IMG/VR virus record: IMGVR_UViG_3300022902_000042
Coordinates: 1 to 35,894 of that record
Source of the DNA: a virus
Direction: 5' to 3' (one strand)
Length of the DNA stretch: 35,894 nucleotides
How positions within the stretch are numbered: the first letter of the stretch is position 1; each line of letters opens with the position of its first letter. This document shows positions 25,157 through 33,580 of this stretch, one piece after another. The position numbers and the translations under genes are program-made. Under the pieces are notes generated by a model. It searched no databases, was not told where the DNA came from, and was given only the letters and a program-made list of their open reading frames with translations.

Positions 25157-26230
25157 ATGACTAAGAAAGCTACAAGCAGTCTTGTAAGCGATTTGCGCAG
25201 CGAATTAAACAAGGCAGCCAAAGAAAATATAGCTTACGATCTTCACGGAGATAATCCGACGGATGTGAAGACCTGGATATCAACCGGATCAACACTTCTA
25301 GATTACATCGTTTCTAACAGACGAAATGGTGGAATCCCGGTAGGGAAGCTGACAACCATCGCCGGTGAGTCGGCGAGCGGTAAAAGCCTCGTCGTTACTC
25401 AAATATTGGCGAACACTCAGAAGATGGGAGGGCTTGCGGTATATATTGATACTGAAAACGCCGCAAGCCCGGACTTCATGGAGCAGCTTGGGCTGGACAC
25501 GAAGAATAACTTCATGTACGTTCAGCCGGGAACGATTGAGGAAGTGTTTGAGACAATTGAGCGACTAATCTGCCTCATCCGGGAGAAAGCTCCGGACCGC
25601 CTTGTCTGCATCGCTTGGGATAGCGTTGCCGGCACTCCTGTCCGGGCAGAAGTTGAGGGCGATTATGATCCTAACAGCCGAATCGGCTTGACGGCGAAAG
25701 CTCTTGCAAAGGGAATGAGAAAAGTAACTGAGACCCTCGGCAAAGCACAGATTGCTCTGGTCTTCACGAACCAACTCAAGACCAACATCGGGGTTATGTT
25801 CGGGGATAATCGTGTTGAGCCTGGCGGCAAAGCACTCCCCTACCACGCCTCTACTCGCATTTGGATGACCCAGCATAAGGGAAAAGCCAACGGCGAGATC
25901 CGAAACGAGAAGAAGCAAGTCATCGGGTTTAGGACATCTGCCAAGACAATCAAGTCTAGATTTGGACCATCCCCAAGAACCTGCGAGTTTGATATCTTGT
26001 TTGATTTGGCGAATGACCGGGTTGGGATTCGCGATGAATCCTCTTGGTTGCAAGCCATTGCCGGCACCCCTGCCTGCTTACGTTCCGGATCTTGGTACAC
26101 TATTGAAGTCAAGGGCGAAGAAAAGAAATTCCAAAGCAAAGAATTTGAGATGCTCTTGGAAGATAAACCTTTTCGGAAAAGAGTTCTTGACATTCTAGAA
26201 GAAGAGTGTAGAATAGGGAAGAAGCAATAG
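25157..26230 (+). CDS. uvsX: RecA/UvsX-like recombinase
   Basis: 357 aa. GGAG lies 5 bases before the ATG. Walker A GESASGKS is at residues 70-77, with the preceding GGIPVGKLTTIA as in RecA/UvsX. The Walker B strand is RLVCIAWDSVAGTP. After it come the mobile-loop region (EGDYDPNSRIGLTAKALAKG) and LVFTNQLKTNIGVMFGDNRV, corresponding to RecA motif VFINQ and loop 2, then PGGKALPYHAS. The length is near UvsX (391) and RecA (about 350). It assembles on single-stranded DNA with the gp32-like SSB and drives strand exchange and recombination-dependent replication. No UvsY-like loader gene is evident nearby. Confidence 0.93.
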   Translation: MTKKATSSLVSDLRSELNKAAKENIAYDLHGDNPTDVKTWISTGSTLLDYIVSNRRNGGIPVGKLTTIAGESASGKSLVVTQILANTQKMGGLAVYIDTENAASPDFMEQLGLDTKNNFMYVQPGTIEEVFETIERLICLIREKAPDRLVCIAWDSVAGTPVRAEVEGDYDPNSRIGLTAKALAKGMRKVTETLGKAQIALVFTNQLKTNIGVMFGDNRVEPGGKALPYHASTRIWMTQHKGKANGEIRNEKKQVIGFRTSAKTIKSRFGPSPRTCEFDILFDLANDRVGIRDESSWLQAIAGTPACLRSGSWYTIEVKGEEKKFQSKEFEMLLEDKPFRKRVLDILEEECRIGKKQ

Positions 26231-26243
26231 GGATGTCCGGATT

Positions 26244-26681
26244 ATGGAGAGCGACCCGAGCCGGAAGATAAACAAATATCTACGTTTAGCGCTGCGGCGC
26301 ATTGATGGTGAAGAATATAGTAACGCCATGCAGTATAGGCACTCTGCCGTAATCGTAAAAGGCGGCAGGGTGCTGTCTGTGGGTCGGAACCGTAACAAGA
26401 CTCATCCAGACTCAGTAAGTCTAAACACTAACGGCGAACTCTATTGCCGGTCTATCCATGCGGAGATGGATGCCATTTCTCGGGTAAAAAACAAAGATAT
26501 CCTTCGTGGTGCCATAATCTATGTTGCACGCAAAAGCAGAACGGGCTTACCCGGAATGTCATGTCCTTGCAAAATGTGCCAGGGACAAATTAATAAATAC
26601 GGCCTCAAACGAGCGGTCTTTACGACTGACTACGGGACAGGTACACTAGAGTTTACAGGAGAACAGGATGACCCCAACTAA
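26244..26681 (+). CDS. dCMP/cytidine deaminase-family enzyme
   Basis: 145 aa. The zinc-dependent deaminase motifs are present: HAEMDAI (His ligand and catalytic Glu, about residues 72-78) and PCKMC (two Cys ligands, about 108-112). The N-terminal helix SRKINKYLRLALRRI and strand HSAVIVKGGRVLSVGRNRNK complete the fold. T4 dCMP deaminase is longer (193 aa); this form lacks the extra allosteric segment. With the RNR gene downstream, conversion of dCMP to dUMP for dTTP synthesis is the likely role, although substrate cannot be fixed from motifs alone. The gene overlaps the next start by 14 bases. Confidence 0.78.
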   Translation: MESDPSRKINKYLRLALRRIDGEEYSNAMQYRHSAVIVKGGRVLSVGRNRNKTHPDSVSLNTNGELYCRSIHAEMDAISRVKNKDILRGAIIYVARKSRTGLPGMSCPCKMCQGQINKYGLKRAVFTTDYGTGTLEFTGEQDDPN

Positions 26682-27639
26682 GCTAAAGCGCTTGCTGATT
26701 ATAGACGGCGCTAATATGTTTATCCGAAATTATGTTATGAGTCCTCAACTGGATTCTAACGGGAAACCAATCGGCGGTCTCGTTGGCTTTATGAGATCAC
26801 TTCAGAAGGAGATTCGCCGGACCAACCCCGACCGTGTAGCGATCGCCTGGGAAGGACCAGGGGGATCCCAGTCTCGCAAAGATAAAAACAAAAACTACAA
26901 AGCCGGCAGAAAGCCTCCGAAACTTAATCGGGAATATGAGTTCGCTTCTACGGAAGAAGAGACAGATAACAAGTACGAACAAATGCTCCGGCTTACAGAG
27001 TATTTAGAAAACTTGCCGGTTTTTCAACTTATGTTGGAGAATGTTGAGGCCGATGATATCATCGCCTGGTTGTGCCATTGCCACGAGTACTCAAGTTGGC
27101 AGAAGGTTATTATATCCTCTGATAAGGATTTTTTACAACTTTGTGATGATAAGACCGTGCTTATTAGACCCGGCAAGAACGAAGAGATACTAAATAAGCA
27201 TAAAGTTCTTGAAGACTATGATATTCACCCACGCAATTTTGCGCTTGCTCGTGCCATCGTTGGGGACAAGTCCGACAACCTTGATGGGGTGAGAGGTATG
27301 GGGCTGAAGACAGTTGCAAAAAGGTTTTCTTTCCTTTCAGAGGACAGAGACTATGCACTGAGCGATGTTTTGCAGCATGCAAAAGATAATAAAAATAAAG
27401 TCAAGGTATTTCAAAAAGTTCTTGAAAGTGAAGAAGTTATTGCTCTAAATTATGAAATCATGCAGCTATATATAAGCACAATATCGTCGCAAGGTATACA
27501 CAAACTGAAGTACGCGATAGAGAATGACGGGCTCATACTCAATCGCACAAATATTAGGACAATGCTCCTTAGCGACGGTATTGCCACACTCAATATAAAT
27601 GAGTTGCTGCTGCTGCTCCAAGGCCATATAAAAAAGTGA
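26668..27639 (+). CDS. 5'-3' exonuclease / flap nuclease
   Basis: 323 aa. ACAGGAGAACAGG precedes the ATG inside the deaminase gene. FEN/Pol I 5' nuclease motifs appear in order: LLIIDGANMFIRN with the first metal Asp, RVAIAWEGPGGSQSRKDKNK and YKAGRK (arch region), NVEADDIIAWL, VIISSDKDFLQLCDD, and GDKSDNLDGVRGMGLKTV (metal ligands and helix-3-turn-helix). T4 RNase H (305 aa) and T5 D15 have the same layout. The protein removes RNA primers and flaps. Together with the separate polymerase gene at 21548 it amounts to a split Pol I without proofreading domain. Confidence 0.9.
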   Translation: MTPTKLKRLLIIDGANMFIRNYVMSPQLDSNGKPIGGLVGFMRSLQKEIRRTNPDRVAIAWEGPGGSQSRKDKNKNYKAGRKPPKLNREYEFASTEEETDNKYEQMLRLTEYLENLPVFQLMLENVEADDIIAWLCHCHEYSSWQKVIISSDKDFLQLCDDKTVLIRPGKNEEILNKHKVLEDYDIHPRNFALARAIVGDKSDNLDGVRGMGLKTVAKRFSFLSEDRDYALSDVLQHAKDNKNKVKVFQKVLESEEVIALNYEIMQLYISTISSQGIHKLKYAIENDGLILNRTNIRTMLLSDGIATLNINELLLLLQGHIKK

Positions 27640-27648
27640 ACACGAGGC

Positions 27649-27677
27649 TTCACAGATTTATTTATTTGGGTTATAGT
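27649..27677 (+). promoter_or_regulatory. Sigma70-like promoter for the helicase-RNR unit
   Basis: TTCACA (27649-27654), 17 bases, TATAGT (27672-27677), in the 64-base gap before the helicase gene. Spacing is ideal and both hexamers differ from consensus by one base. Confidence 0.65.
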
Positions 27678-27703
27678 AAGAGCATCGCAACTAGGAAGAA
27701 AAC

Positions 27704-29209
27704 ATGACCGGTCCGCAATATGAAACCTTCAGCAAGTTCGGAAAATCCTTTCAAGAAAAACTAGTAAAGATAATTCTGTTTGATCGCAACTTTGCAAATC
27801 AGATGGAAGAGGTCCTGGATACGAGTTATCTGGAGCTTAAGTATTTACAGGTATTTGTTGACTTGCTTTTCCAGCATAAGCAGGATTACCCCCACCCGAC
27901 CTATGATGCCATGGTATCTGTCATCCGAACACAAACGGAAGACTATTCTAACAGCGTCATCAAGCAGGTCGTTGACTTCCTTGCCCGTATCAAGAGTAAT
28001 GCCATTGACGACGATGACCAAGAGTATATTAAAGAAAAGTCAATTGATTTTTGTAAGAAGCAGAAGCTAAAAGAAGCAATCTTGAAATCTGTTGACCTGC
28101 TCCAGTCACAAAGCTTTGAGGAAATACAAAAAGTTATCAACGAGGCGATGAACTTGGGAGCAGATAATAACTGCGGGCACGATTATCATAAGGACGTTCT
28201 TGATCGCTTTGAGTTGACGATGCGCAGCCCCATCTCTACCCACTGGGAAGAGATTGATAATATTACCAAGGGAGGTCTGGGCAAGCGGGAACTCGGCGTG
28301 GTCATCGCTCCAACTGGTGCAGGGAAAAGTATGGCGCTCGTTCATCTTGGTGCCATGGCGGTTGTCAAGGGGAAGACAGTTGTTCACTATACCCTAGAGC
28401 TTGCGGACACCGTAGTAGGTCAGCGTTACGATTCCTGTATCACCGGAATTGACCTAGGAAAACTAATGCACATGAAAGATTCTATTGTAGAGGTTGTGAA
28501 ACATATCCCTGGCACACTAGTTATCAAAGAGTATCCCTCAAAGTCAGCCTCCACTCGGACCATCTCGGCTCACCTTGAAAAGCTCAAACAGAAAGGCGTT
28601 AACCCAGACATGATTATTGTAGATTACGCCGACCTTCTGCGCCCAACTGAATCTGGATTCAAGACTCAAGAGCTTCGCCACTCACTCGGAAACACCTACG
28701 AAGAGCTTCGGGCTATCGGACAGGTTTGGGATATTCCCGTATGGACCGCTAGCCAAACAAATCGCAGCGGACTGAGTGCCGAGGTCATTACGATGGAGTC
28801 CATCAGTGAGTCTTTCAACAAGTGCTTTGTGGCAGATTTCATCTGTTCAATCTCGCGAACGATTGAAGACAAGACCCAAAATCGTGGCAGGATGTTTGTG
28901 GCGAAGAACCGTAATGGCATTGACGGCATCGTTTACCCGATGGAGATGGATACAGCAAAGGTCCATCTCAAGGTCCTCCCTCCGGATGAGCACTCAACGA
29001 TCGATGCCGTTGTGATGAAAACAAAACAAGAGCAGGACGCTCACTTGCGCAAGCAATATAAGAAGTATAAAGCAGAGCGTAGGCAGAAGCAAGACGACAC
29101 CACGCCAGAAGAAGAGAATAAAAAAAAACAACTGAACTTTAGAGAACTTAAGAAAACTCTTAAAACCCTCAAAAAGACCACGACAGAACAGGAGAAAATA
29201 GCACAATGA
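27704..29209 (+). CDS. Replicative DNA helicase (DnaB/gp41-like)
   Basis: 501 aa, near T4 gp41 (475). AGGAAGAAA stands before the ATG. The N-terminal 150 residues are helical (FGKSFQEKLVKIILFDRNFA and onward), fitting the primase-binding domain. Walker A APTGAGKS is at 202-209 within GLGKRELGVVIAPTGAGKSM, followed by VVHYTLELADTVVGQRYDS as in DnaB H1a, Walker B MIIVDYADLLRP (303-314), PVWTASQTNRSG (H3 sensor), and the arginine finger region GRMFVAKNRNG. The last 75 residues are Lys/Glu-rich coil. It unwinds DNA ahead of the phage polymerase. No primase is in the window. The stop overlaps the RNR start (ATGA). Confidence 0.92.
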   Translation: MTGPQYETFSKFGKSFQEKLVKIILFDRNFANQMEEVLDTSYLELKYLQVFVDLLFQHKQDYPHPTYDAMVSVIRTQTEDYSNSVIKQVVDFLARIKSNAIDDDDQEYIKEKSIDFCKKQKLKEAILKSVDLLQSQSFEEIQKVINEAMNLGADNNCGHDYHKDVLDRFELTMRSPISTHWEEIDNITKGGLGKRELGVVIAPTGAGKSMALVHLGAMAVVKGKTVVHYTLELADTVVGQRYDSCITGIDLGKLMHMKDSIVEVVKHIPGTLVIKEYPSKSASTRTISAHLEKLKQKGVNPDMIIVDYADLLRPTESGFKTQELRHSLGNTYEELRAIGQVWDIPVWTASQTNRSGLSAEVITMESISESFNKCFVADFICSISRTIEDKTQNRGRMFVAKNRNGIDGIVYPMEMDTAKVHLKVLPPDEHSTIDAVVMKTKQEQDAHLRKQYKKYKAERRQKQDDTTPEEENKKKQLNFRELKKTLKTLKKTTTEQEKIAQ

Positions 29210-31077
29210 GCGATCCCAATCTTTCCACTGAAATACTATCAGATGTAACGGTGTATATGAAGTACTCCCGTTACCTTCCGGAGAAAAGCCGCCGAGAGAC
29301 TTGGGATGAACTAGTCGCCCGGAATATGGCGATGCACATCAAGAAGTACCCCAATCTCAAAGAGGAGATCACGGAGAATTATTCTTATGTGAGGGAGAGG
29401 AAGGTCTTGCCGTCAATGCGATCAATGCAATTTGCCGGCAAGCCAATTGAGATCAGCCCAAACCGCATTTTTAATTGTGCCTACACACCAGTTGATGACT
29501 GGCGGTCTTTCGGTGAGATTATGTTTTTGCTTTTAGGCGGCACAGGTGTCGGCTATTCTGTACAGAAACATCACGTTGACGAACTGCCAGAGATTCGGAA
29601 ACCAAGCACTAGCCGCACCAGGCGATATCTTGTAAATGATAGTATTGAGGGCTGGGCAGATGCAGTTAAGTATCTTGTCCGTAGCTACTTCTTCGGCGGT
29701 GATCGCCTGCGCTTTGACTTCAGTGACATCCGACCCAAAGGCGCACGTCTAGTAACTTCTGGCGGAAAGGCACCGGGACCTCAACCTCTTCGTGAATGTC
29801 TCGTTAAGGTTGAGGGTGTTCTGAACGAAAAGTCAGACGGTGAACACCTTACCCCAATTGAAGTACACGATATCGTTTGCTATGTTGCTGATGCAGTGCT
29901 TGCAGGCGGCATCCGCCGAGCAGCCCTCATCTCACTTTTCTCGGCGGATGACAACGAAATGATTGCATGCAAGTCTGGGAATTGGTGGGAGAAGAACCCA
30001 CAACGTGGCCGTGCTAACAATTCTGCTGTACTTTTGCGGCACAGAGTCACAAAAGAATTCTTTCTAGGATTATGGAAGCGTGTTGAGGCGTCCAACGCTG
30101 GAGAACCAGGGATCTATTTATCAAACGATAAGGACTATGGTACCAACCCGTGCTGTGAGATCGGACTGCGCCCATTCCAGTTCTGCAATTTAGTGGAAGT
30201 GAACGTCAGTGACATTCAGGACCAGGAAGATCTAGAAGGTCGTGTTCGCTCTGCATCATTTATCGGGACACTTCAGGCTGGCTATACTGACTTTCATTAC
30301 CTTCGCCCAATTTGGCAACGCACCACAGAGAAGGAGGCGCTGATCGGCGTTTCCATGACGGGCATCGCCTCTGGCAGGGTGTTGGAAGAGGGTATTGACT
30401 TGGCTGCTGCAGCCAACGTTGTCAAGGAGGAGAACGCTCGCGTCGCCCAGGTTCTTGGCATTAACAAGGCTGCTCGTACCACCTGTGTTAAACCTGCTGG
30501 AACAACTTCTCTAGTCCTGGGGACATCTTCTGGGATTCATGCATGGCACGCAGAGTATTATATCCGCCGTATCCGTGTTGGGAAGAATGAACCAATCTAT
30601 TGGCATCTTGCGGTCCACCACCCAGAATTAGTAGAAGACGAGTACTTCCGGCCGCACGACACCGCCGTTATTTCCGTACCGCAAAAGGCACCTGCCGGCG
30701 CGATCTTGCGGGATGAATCTGCGTTCCAACTGCTACGCCGTATTAAGAAGATTTCAATGGAGTGGGTCCGCCATGGCCACCGCTCCGGTCAGAACGGTCA
30801 CAACGTCTCGGCAACAGTTTCGCTACACGATAACGAGTGGGTGGATGCCGGCGAATGGATGTGGGATAATCGTAAGCACTATAATGGTCTTGCTGTATTG
30901 CCCCAATCGGGCGGCAGCTATCAGCAGGCACCATTTGAAGAATGCTCAAAAGAAAAGTATGAGGCGATGATGAAAAGCCTTGTTGATATTGACATGACGA
31001 AGGTGGTTGAGGAAGACGACAACACAGACCTCAAGGGTGAACTTGCCTGCGCTGGCGGTGCCTGCGAAGTGGTATAA
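29206..31077 (+). CDS. nrdJ: Cobalamin-dependent class II ribonucleotide reductase
   Basis: 623 aa. Key residues fit monomeric B12-dependent ribonucleoside-triphosphate reductase: Cys91 in FNCAYTPV, NPCCEI (314-319) with radical Cys316 and Glu318, Cys327 in FCNLVEV, and a C-terminal CAGGAC (Cys615, Cys620) that re-reduces the active site. The 316-to-327 spacing equals that of Cys408-Cys419 in the Lactobacillus enzyme, and so does the spacing of the C-terminal pair. GVGYSVQKHHVDELP and CVKPAGTTSLVLGTSSGIHA are family blocks. It lacks about 115 residues relative to the 739-aa Lactobacillus protein. It makes dNTPs without oxygen or a small subunit but needs host adenosylcobalamin. Confidence 0.93.
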   Translation: MSDPNLSTEILSDVTVYMKYSRYLPEKSRRETWDELVARNMAMHIKKYPNLKEEITENYSYVRERKVLPSMRSMQFAGKPIEISPNRIFNCAYTPVDDWRSFGEIMFLLLGGTGVGYSVQKHHVDELPEIRKPSTSRTRRYLVNDSIEGWADAVKYLVRSYFFGGDRLRFDFSDIRPKGARLVTSGGKAPGPQPLRECLVKVEGVLNEKSDGEHLTPIEVHDIVCYVADAVLAGGIRRAALISLFSADDNEMIACKSGNWWEKNPQRGRANNSAVLLRHRVTKEFFLGLWKRVEASNAGEPGIYLSNDKDYGTNPCCEIGLRPFQFCNLVEVNVSDIQDQEDLEGRVRSASFIGTLQAGYTDFHYLRPIWQRTTEKEALIGVSMTGIASGRVLEEGIDLAAAANVVKEENARVAQVLGINKAARTTCVKPAGTTSLVLGTSSGIHAWHAEYYIRRIRVGKNEPIYWHLAVHHPELVEDEYFRPHDTAVISVPQKAPAGAILRDESAFQLLRRIKKISMEWVRHGHRSGQNGHNVSATVSLHDNEWVDAGEWMWDNRKHYNGLAVLPQSGGSYQQAPFEECSKEKYEAMMKSLVDIDMTKVVEEDDNTDLKGELACAGGACEVV

Positions 31078-31082
31078 CATCC

Positions 31083-31111
31083 TTAACAAAATCGCATGCA
31101 TAAGGTAAAAT
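31083..31111 (+). promoter_or_regulatory. Sigma70-like promoter for the GroES-MetK cluster
   Basis: TTAACA (31083-31088), 17 bases, TAAAAT (31106-31111), in the 58-base gap before the 31136 gene. It would drive five tightly linked genes up to the terminator at 33545. Confidence 0.65.
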
Positions 31112-31135
31112 ACAGGAACAAGAAAGGAAAACAGT

Positions 31136-31369
31136 ATGGCTACTTTAAACTTTATTATGCCCAAGGCACTAAGCGAAGGATTCTGCGACCGGGAGGCGAA
31201 ACAGAACAAGATACTACATGCGTGGATGCCGTCCGGGCAAACGAAGGCCATCGCAGCCGACCAGATAGCTATTGAGTGTTACTGCCGGCACTGTAAGCTT
31301 CGTGAATGGTCCCATACCTCGCGAGCAGACTTTGCCAAGCTTCAGGCAGCTTGGAGCGAATTACAATGA
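31136..31369 (+). CDS. Small hypothetical protein with Cys cluster
   Basis: 77 aa. GAAAGGAAA precedes the ATG. The C-terminal half contains ECYCRHCKLREW, where CYC..C could be half of a metal site, and a helix (SRADFAKLQAAWSEL). The stop overlaps the co-chaperonin start by ATGA, so the two are translationally coupled. No family is recognised. Confidence 0.55.
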   Translation: MATLNFIMPKALSEGFCDREAKQNKILHAWMPSGQTKAIAADQIAIECYCRHCKLREWSHTSRADFAKLQAAWSELQ

Positions 31370-31617
31370 GACCACTAAATCGTAGACTACTTATAGAAGT
31401 AATTGATAATGAGCCTCAACAGGGAGCGTTCTTTATTCAGACTGAAGAGAAGCTCCAGGAGTTTTTAGTTGCTCGTGTTATCTCTTGTGCTTCGGACTGT
31501 GTTGAGGATATGACCGACAAGACTGTGATATTTCATAGTTTCGGCAAAGAAGAAGTTACTCTAGGATCAGACAAGTATGTATTTATCGGGGAGAACCACT
31601 TAGTTTGCGTAAAATGA
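31366..31617 (+). CDS. GroES-like co-chaperonin
   Basis: 83 aa from ATG 31366; the longer frame from 31306 only repeats the end of the previous gene. MRPLNRRLLIEVIDNEPQQG matches the GroES start (IRPLHDRVIVKR), FLVARVISCAS matches the 'GxVLAVG' strand, KTVIFHSFGKEEVTLGSDKY matches 'DIVIFNDGYG', and YVFIGENHLVCV matches the last strands. The mobile loop (about 15-32) is QQGAFFIQTEEK. Host GroES is about 97 aa and T4 gp31 111 aa; the roof loop is short here. By analogy with gp31 it would replace GroES on host GroEL so that the large capsid protein can fold. It overlaps both neighbours by 4 bases. Confidence 0.8.
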   Translation: MRPLNRRLLIEVIDNEPQQGAFFIQTEEKLQEFLVARVISCASDCVEDMTDKTVIFHSFGKEEVTLGSDKYVFIGENHLVCVK

Positions 31618-32129
31618 AAACACTACTTCAGGGTTTCAAGGGCTTCCTCGCCGAGGGACAGAAGTCAGATTATGTCAAGGCTGACACAATGGACCTATAC
31701 CACTACGCCGCAGCAGACAGCGATAGCATAGTAGTGGACCCAAAGTATTTTTCAGACCGTGCTAAGAGAAGCTCTTTTTCTAGAAACGAGTATGCGATCA
31801 GCACTGTTCCTAGAACTTTTTGGTACGTAGACCCAAAGCAGAGAGAACGCTTTGTCGCAACCGGACGCAAGCTATATGTGGCAAAGATATCTGCAAATAG
31901 TATCTACGACTTTCGTAACGATCCACAGGGATACCGGGAAAAGCACCGGCACGAAACTTATGGCTTAAGAAAAGGGATGGAATGGAATACAATGCTAGAA
32001 GATATCAGTGAAAGTTATGAAGGCATTTATTATAGTTTAGGATTTGATGTAGTTTCCTTGTTCGTGCCGTTTACTGCGGCACGAGTACCAGAAGAAGAAC
32101 GTGCCAATATTGAAGGCGGAAAGAAATAA
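31614..32129 (+). CDS. Putative packaged/injected head protein
   Basis: 171 aa from ATG 31614, which overlaps the co-chaperonin stop; TTG 31605 is less likely. MKTLLQGFKGFLAE (1-14) followed by Gly resembles the capsid-targeting sequences of T4 internal proteins (MKTYQEFIAE, cut before Ala) and fits the prohead protease rule (L/I)xE before G/A/S. The rest has LYHYAAADSDSIVVDPKYF, FSRNEYAISTVPRTFWYVDP, KLYVAKISANSIYDFRNDPQ, GIYYSLGFDVVSLFVPF. This 'LYHYS...DP..F' pattern, with PRTFWY, recurs in unassigned marine phage proteins and could be an ADP-ribosyltransferase-like fold, but I cannot identify a catalytic triad. Packaging is inferred from the N-terminus. Confidence 0.55.
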   Translation: MKTLLQGFKGFLAEGQKSDYVKADTMDLYHYAAADSDSIVVDPKYFSDRAKRSSFSRNEYAISTVPRTFWYVDPKQRERFVATGRKLYVAKISANSIYDFRNDPQGYREKHRHETYGLRKGMEWNTMLEDISESYEGIYYSLGFDVVSLFVPFTAARVPEEERANIEGGKK

Positions 32130-32133
32130 AATA

Positions 32134-33099
32134 ATGTTTATTCGTACAGCAGAATGTATCACCCCACACCACCCAGACAAGATTTGCGATAGGATATCTG
32201 ACGCGATTCTGGACGCCTGCCTAGAGCAGGATGCAAACTCCAGAGTAGCAGTTGAGACTATGGGCGGTCATCGCCGCATTGCGATTATGGGAGAAATCTC
32301 CACAAATGCCGAAGTAGATATCGCTGCGATTGTTCGCTCGGTCTATGACGACGTTGACGAGGTTGATGTACATGTCGTAAAGCAGAGTAACTTCATCGCT
32401 CAAGGTGTAGATACCGGCGGTGCAGGCGATCAAGGAATCATGGTCGGCTATGCCTGCGCAGAGAACGACTCTCTAATTCCTCAAGAGTTGTTCCTTGCTC
32501 GCGATCTTTGCAAGCGGCTGCACAAAAGATTCCCCTTTGACGGGAAGACCCAGGTGACCCTTGATCGTGGAGAGATCTGTGCTGTGGTGGCGAGCTTTCA
32601 GAACGCCCCTGCCGCGGAACTCCGGGGAATGATCGGGGAATGGCTTACTGAACTTGGAGAAGATGCTTATGCAGCGGACCTTGCCATCCATGCCAACCCC
32701 GCCGGAGATTGGTCTATCGGCGGATTTGATGCCGATACCGGATTAACTGGCAGGAAGCTTGTCGTAGACAACTACGGCCCTCGCGTTCCAATCGGTGGTG
32801 GCGCATTTAGCGGCAAGGATCCGAGCAAGGTAGACCGTTCCGCAGCATATATGGCACGTAGGGTAGCTGTGGATTATTTGAACAAACGTAACGCCCAAGA
32901 GGTATATGTATATTTGGCATATGCCATCGGACACCCGGCACCAGTTCAGGCAACAGTCATTATTGATGGCAACGCTGAAGAAGTGCAGGGGTATGACCTT
33001 TCCCCTACTGGGATCATAGACTTGTTAGAACTTAAGAGCCCCCGCTATAAGCAAACCGCTGAGTGGGGACATTTTGGCAACGGCTTCAATTGGGGCTAG
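32134..33099 (+). CDS. metK: S-adenosylmethionine synthetase
   Basis: 321 aa from ATG 32134; the frame extends to 32101 but overlaps the upstream gene. Bacterial MetK motifs are intact: HPDKICDRISDAILDACL (13-30, ATP/Mg site), GAGDQGIMVGYA, FDADTGLTGRKLVVDNYG, the P-loop-like GGGAFSGKDPSKVDRSAAYM, and GHFGNGF near the end. Host enzymes have about 384 aa; the shortening is between the first two domains and at the C-terminus. The reaction is methionine plus ATP to SAM. No DNA methyltransferase is in the window, so the user of the extra SAM is unknown: modification of phage DNA or polyamine synthesis are options. Confidence 0.92.
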   Translation: MFIRTAECITPHHPDKICDRISDAILDACLEQDANSRVAVETMGGHRRIAIMGEISTNAEVDIAAIVRSVYDDVDEVDVHVVKQSNFIAQGVDTGGAGDQGIMVGYACAENDSLIPQELFLARDLCKRLHKRFPFDGKTQVTLDRGEICAVVASFQNAPAAELRGMIGEWLTELGEDAYAADLAIHANPAGDWSIGGFDADTGLTGRKLVVDNYGPRVPIGGGAFSGKDPSKVDRSAAYMARRVAVDYLNKRNAQEVYVYLAYAIGHPAPVQATVIIDGNAEEVQGYDLSPTGIIDLLELKSPRYKQTAEWGHFGNGFNWG

Positions 33100-33114
33100 A
33101 TTGCGGAGAATAAG

Positions 33115-33495
33115 ATGATAGACGAGATCAAAGAGCCTGTTCCCGAAGAGGGCAGCACAACTTCTGAGGCGCTTAAGCCAAAGCCTCCTGCCCATCTGGC
33201 ACCGCAAGGCATCCGAACCTTTACGGTTTGCCGGAGATCGGATGAAACGGGCATCAGCGGAGACGGTATTGTAATTGAGGGGATTGAATTGGCAACAGGA
33301 CAGGCAGTAGTTCATTGGCTCTGGCCACGACCTCGCGGCAGCATTGCTATTTTTGACTCCTTCTCCGATTTTGTCAAGGTACATATCCAGCCACACCCAA
33401 AGAACGGCACTATCATTACCTTTGAAGATGGTGAGCAGCAGTTTTTTGGTATGCCTGCCCCTGTTACTGGAGATGAAGCTGATGCCGAAGAGTAG
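33115..33495 (+). CDS. Conserved hypothetical protein
   Basis: 126 aa. GGAGAATAAG precedes the ATG. Residues 1-32 are Pro/Glu/Thr-rich and disordered. Residues 33-115 form a small beta-rich domain: IRTFTVCRRSDETGISGDGI, VIEGIELATGQAVVHWLWPR, GSIAIFDSFSDFVKVHIQPH, NGTIITFEDGEQQFFG. The 'DETGISGxG' plus 'HWxW' pattern occurs in uncharacterised bacterial and phage proteins. The C-terminus is acidic. It ends the operon before the terminator. Function unknown. Confidence 0.6.
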   Translation: MIDEIKEPVPEEGSTTSEALKPKPPAHLAPQGIRTFTVCRRSDETGISGDGIVIEGIELATGQAVVHWLWPRPRGSIAIFDSFSDFVKVHIQPHPKNGTIITFEDGEQQFFGMPAPVTGDEADAEE

Positions 33496-33544
33496 GCTAG
33501 CCACTATCTATAGATAATCGGAGTTCCCCATTAGGTTGGGTGGC

Positions 33545-33580
33545 GAGCAGGGTTCGGGATACCCTACTCATTTTTTTCTT
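33545..33580 (+). terminator. Intrinsic terminator before dnaE
   Basis: GAGcAGGGT, 7-base loop, ACCCTaCTC, then ATTTTTTTCTT. The stem has one internal mismatch. The T tract touches the -35 of the next promoter. Confidence 0.88.
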
